Source: Tectiglobus sp965223355
Lineage (GTDB): Bacteria > Pseudomonadota > Alphaproteobacteria > Rhizobiales > Hyphomicrobiaceae
Assembly (NCBI GenBank): GCA_965223355.1
Contig: CBDCWE010000003.1
Span: forward strand, 2,914,001 to 2,978,000
Direction: 5' to 3'
Length of the DNA stretch: 64,000 nt
Both the position numbers and the translations under genes were made by a program. How positions within the stretch are numbered: position 1 is the first letter of the stretch; each line of letters starts with the position of its first letter. Below the pieces are notes generated by a model. That model was not told where the DNA came from, did no database searches, and was given only the letters and a program-made list of their open reading frames with translations. Shown one piece after another: positions 62,818 to 64,000 of this stretch.

Positions 62818-64000
62818 ATGGCGGACACGACAACGGCATCTGCAGGCGGGCAACTCTCGACGCTGCGGCGCTATCTGATCCTCGTTGCCGTCATACTGGC
62901 GACAACGCTGTACGGGACCACGATCCTAGTCGTGTCGACAATATTGCCGCAGATGCGCGGCTCGTTTTCCGCGACGGCGGATGAAATATCCTGGGTGATG
63001 ACGTTCAACATTCTGGCAACGGCGATCATGACGCCGATGTCGGGTTGGCTTGCCAATCGCTTTGGGACCCGGCGTGTGATGGTTTATTCGCTCGGCGGCT
63101 TCACAATTTCGACGATCATGTGCGGCCTTGCGGGCAGCCTCGAAGCGATCGTGTTCTGGCGCATCATGCAGGGCGCCTTCGGTGCGCCTTCGACGCCGCT
63201 GGCGCAGTCGATCATCATGGAAACGTTTCCGCGCCATCAGCATGGGTTGGTGCTTGGTCTGTTCGGCTTCGGCGTGGTGATCGGGCCGGTTTTCGGCCCG
63301 ACGTTCGGCGGCTACATGGCCGAACTCTACACCTGGCGATGGTCGTTTTATTCGCTGTTTCCTGTCGGTGTCATCGCAACCATCATTCTGCACCTGGTGA
63401 TCCCCGACGACCAGGATACGGAGCGCAACCGCGTGCGCCTCGACTGGACCGGATTTCTGGCGCTGTCGGTCGCCATCGCGGCCATGCAGCTGGTGCTGTC
63501 GCGCGGCCAACGGCTCGACTGGTACGGTTCGACCGAGATCATTGTCGAGACGTTCATTGGTATCGTTGCATTCTGGATCTTTACCACCCATAGCCTGACG
63601 GCCAAGCAACCGTTCCTCAACCCGCGGCATCTCATGAACCGCAACTACGTCCTGGGCTTGATCCTGGTGACGATCTACGGGATGCTGAACTTCACACCAA
63701 TGGTGCTGCTGCCGCCGTTGTTGCGCGAACATGCGGGGTTTCCCGATACGATCGTCGGCATGATCATTGCAGCGCGCGGGATGGGCGGCATGATCGGCTT
63801 CCTGGTGGCCGGCTTTACGAGCCGGTTCGAGCCGCGTTTGAGCATGACCATCGGCTTCGGGATGCTGTTCGTGGCGGGCATCTGGCTGATGGCCGTCGAC
63901 CTCAACGTCACCGTGCTGTCGCTGTTTCTCAACGCATTTCTGCAGGGCCTTGCGATCGGCGCGATCTGGGTGCCGCTCAGCGTTTCGACCTTCGCCAACG
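62818..64000 (+). CDS. EmrB/QacA-type MFS exporter, cut by window end
   Basis: The first 394 residues of a DHA2-family drug:proton antiporter are present, expected to have 14 membrane segments. After a short polar start come LVAVILATTLYGTTILVVSTILPQM, the antiporter motif regions GWLANRFGTRRVM and GFGVVIGPVFGP, and TWRWSFYSLFPVG, as in EmrB. The frame is open to the last base. In EmrAB systems a membrane-fusion gene usually precedes; here none does, so emrA, if present, lies elsewhere. Confidence 0.88.
   Translation, partial: MADTTTASAGGQLSTLRRYLILVAVILATTLYGTTILVVSTILPQMRGSFSATADEISWVMTFNILATAIMTPMSGWLANRFGTRRVMVYSLGGFTISTIMCGLAGSLEAIVFWRIMQGAFGAPSTPLAQSIIMETFPRHQHGLVLGLFGFGVVIGPVFGPTFGGYMAELYTWRWSFYSLFPVGVIATIILHLVIPDDQDTERNRVRLDWTGFLALSVAIAAMQLVLSRGQRLDWYGSTEIIVETFIGIVAFWIFTTHSLTAKQPFLNPRHLMNRNYVLGLILVTIYGMLNFTPMVLLPPLLREHAGFPDTIVGMIIAARGMGGMIGFLVAGFTSRFEPRLSMTIGFGMLFVAGIWLMAVDLNVTVLSLFLNAFLQGLAIGAIWVPLSVSTFAN

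Overview
The window looks like chromosomal DNA from a G+C-rich alphaproteobacterium. The evidence is the hslU-hslV / hisB-(DUF2628)-hisH neighbourhood, a groESL operon behind a perfect CIRCE element, many polyamine-type and dipeptide-type ABC importers, several family III CoA-transferases, and abundant REP/BIME-like palindromic repeats. No rRNA, tRNA, phage, plasmid, CRISPR or transposase gene was seen. The species cannot be named from the sequence.

Layout. 1-4.5 kb: a polyamine/spermidine-type ABC importer on the minus strand. 4.8-7.2 kb: an FAD-dependent amine/amino-acid oxidase and an enolase-superfamily enzyme, divergent from a MocR-type regulator (7.4-8.9 kb). 9.1-12.8 kb: a GMC (choline-dehydrogenase-like) flavoenzyme and an unusual single protein joining a Rieske [2Fe-2S] domain to a thiamine-diphosphate enzyme. 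12.8-15.3 kb: a tightly overlapping four-gene minus-strand operon of membrane proteins centred on a ferric-reductase-like cytochrome b domain fused to a second Rieske domain. 15.7-18.2 kb: a class V aminotransferase-fold protein and a malate/lactate (sulfolactate)-type dehydrogenase. 18.4-26.3 kb: a C2-sulfonate cluster with citrate synthase, phosphate acetyltransferase, sulfoacetaldehyde acetyltransferase (Xsc), CoA-transferase, acylating sulfoacetaldehyde-type dehydrogenase and LacI regulator. Together these could take sulfoacetate, through its CoA thioester and aldehyde, to sulfite and acetyl phosphate, then acetyl-CoA, then citrate.

26.5-33.8 kb is housekeeping: CDP-alcohol phosphatidyltransferase, HslUV protease, hisB, hisH and groESL. 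33.9-43.5 kb holds PPK2, O-acetylhomoserine sulfhydrylase, a GlcD-type FAD dehydrogenase, TenA, a methyltransferase, a cytochrome c with a VIT-type transporter, and Mrp/ApbC fused to DUF971. 43.8-49.5 kb is a complete dipeptide/oligopeptide-type ABC importer. 50.0-58.5 kb is a ten-gene plus-strand catabolic run (2-hydroxyacid dehydrogenase, two CoA-transferases, hydrolase, SCP2-like protein, MFS carrier, acyl-CoA dehydrogenase, enoyl-CoA hydratase, two small proteins). 58.5-60.5 kb is a 2-kb REP/BIME repeat array. The window ends with a YfcG-like glutathione transferase, a further CoA-transferase and the first part of an EmrB-type MFS exporter.

The most unusual signals are (i) a family of about 150-180 bp multi-hairpin elements at 18.2, 31.4, 36.4 and 39.8 kb that abut or enter genes, one lying in frame inside a cytochrome c signal peptide; (ii) the Rieske-ThDP fusion; (iii) the four-gene Rieske/cytochrome-b membrane operon with three tandem 18-bp repeats in its leader; and (iv) the CoA-transferase version of a sulfoacetate pathway. 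All functions are read from motifs and family resemblance; no database search was run.
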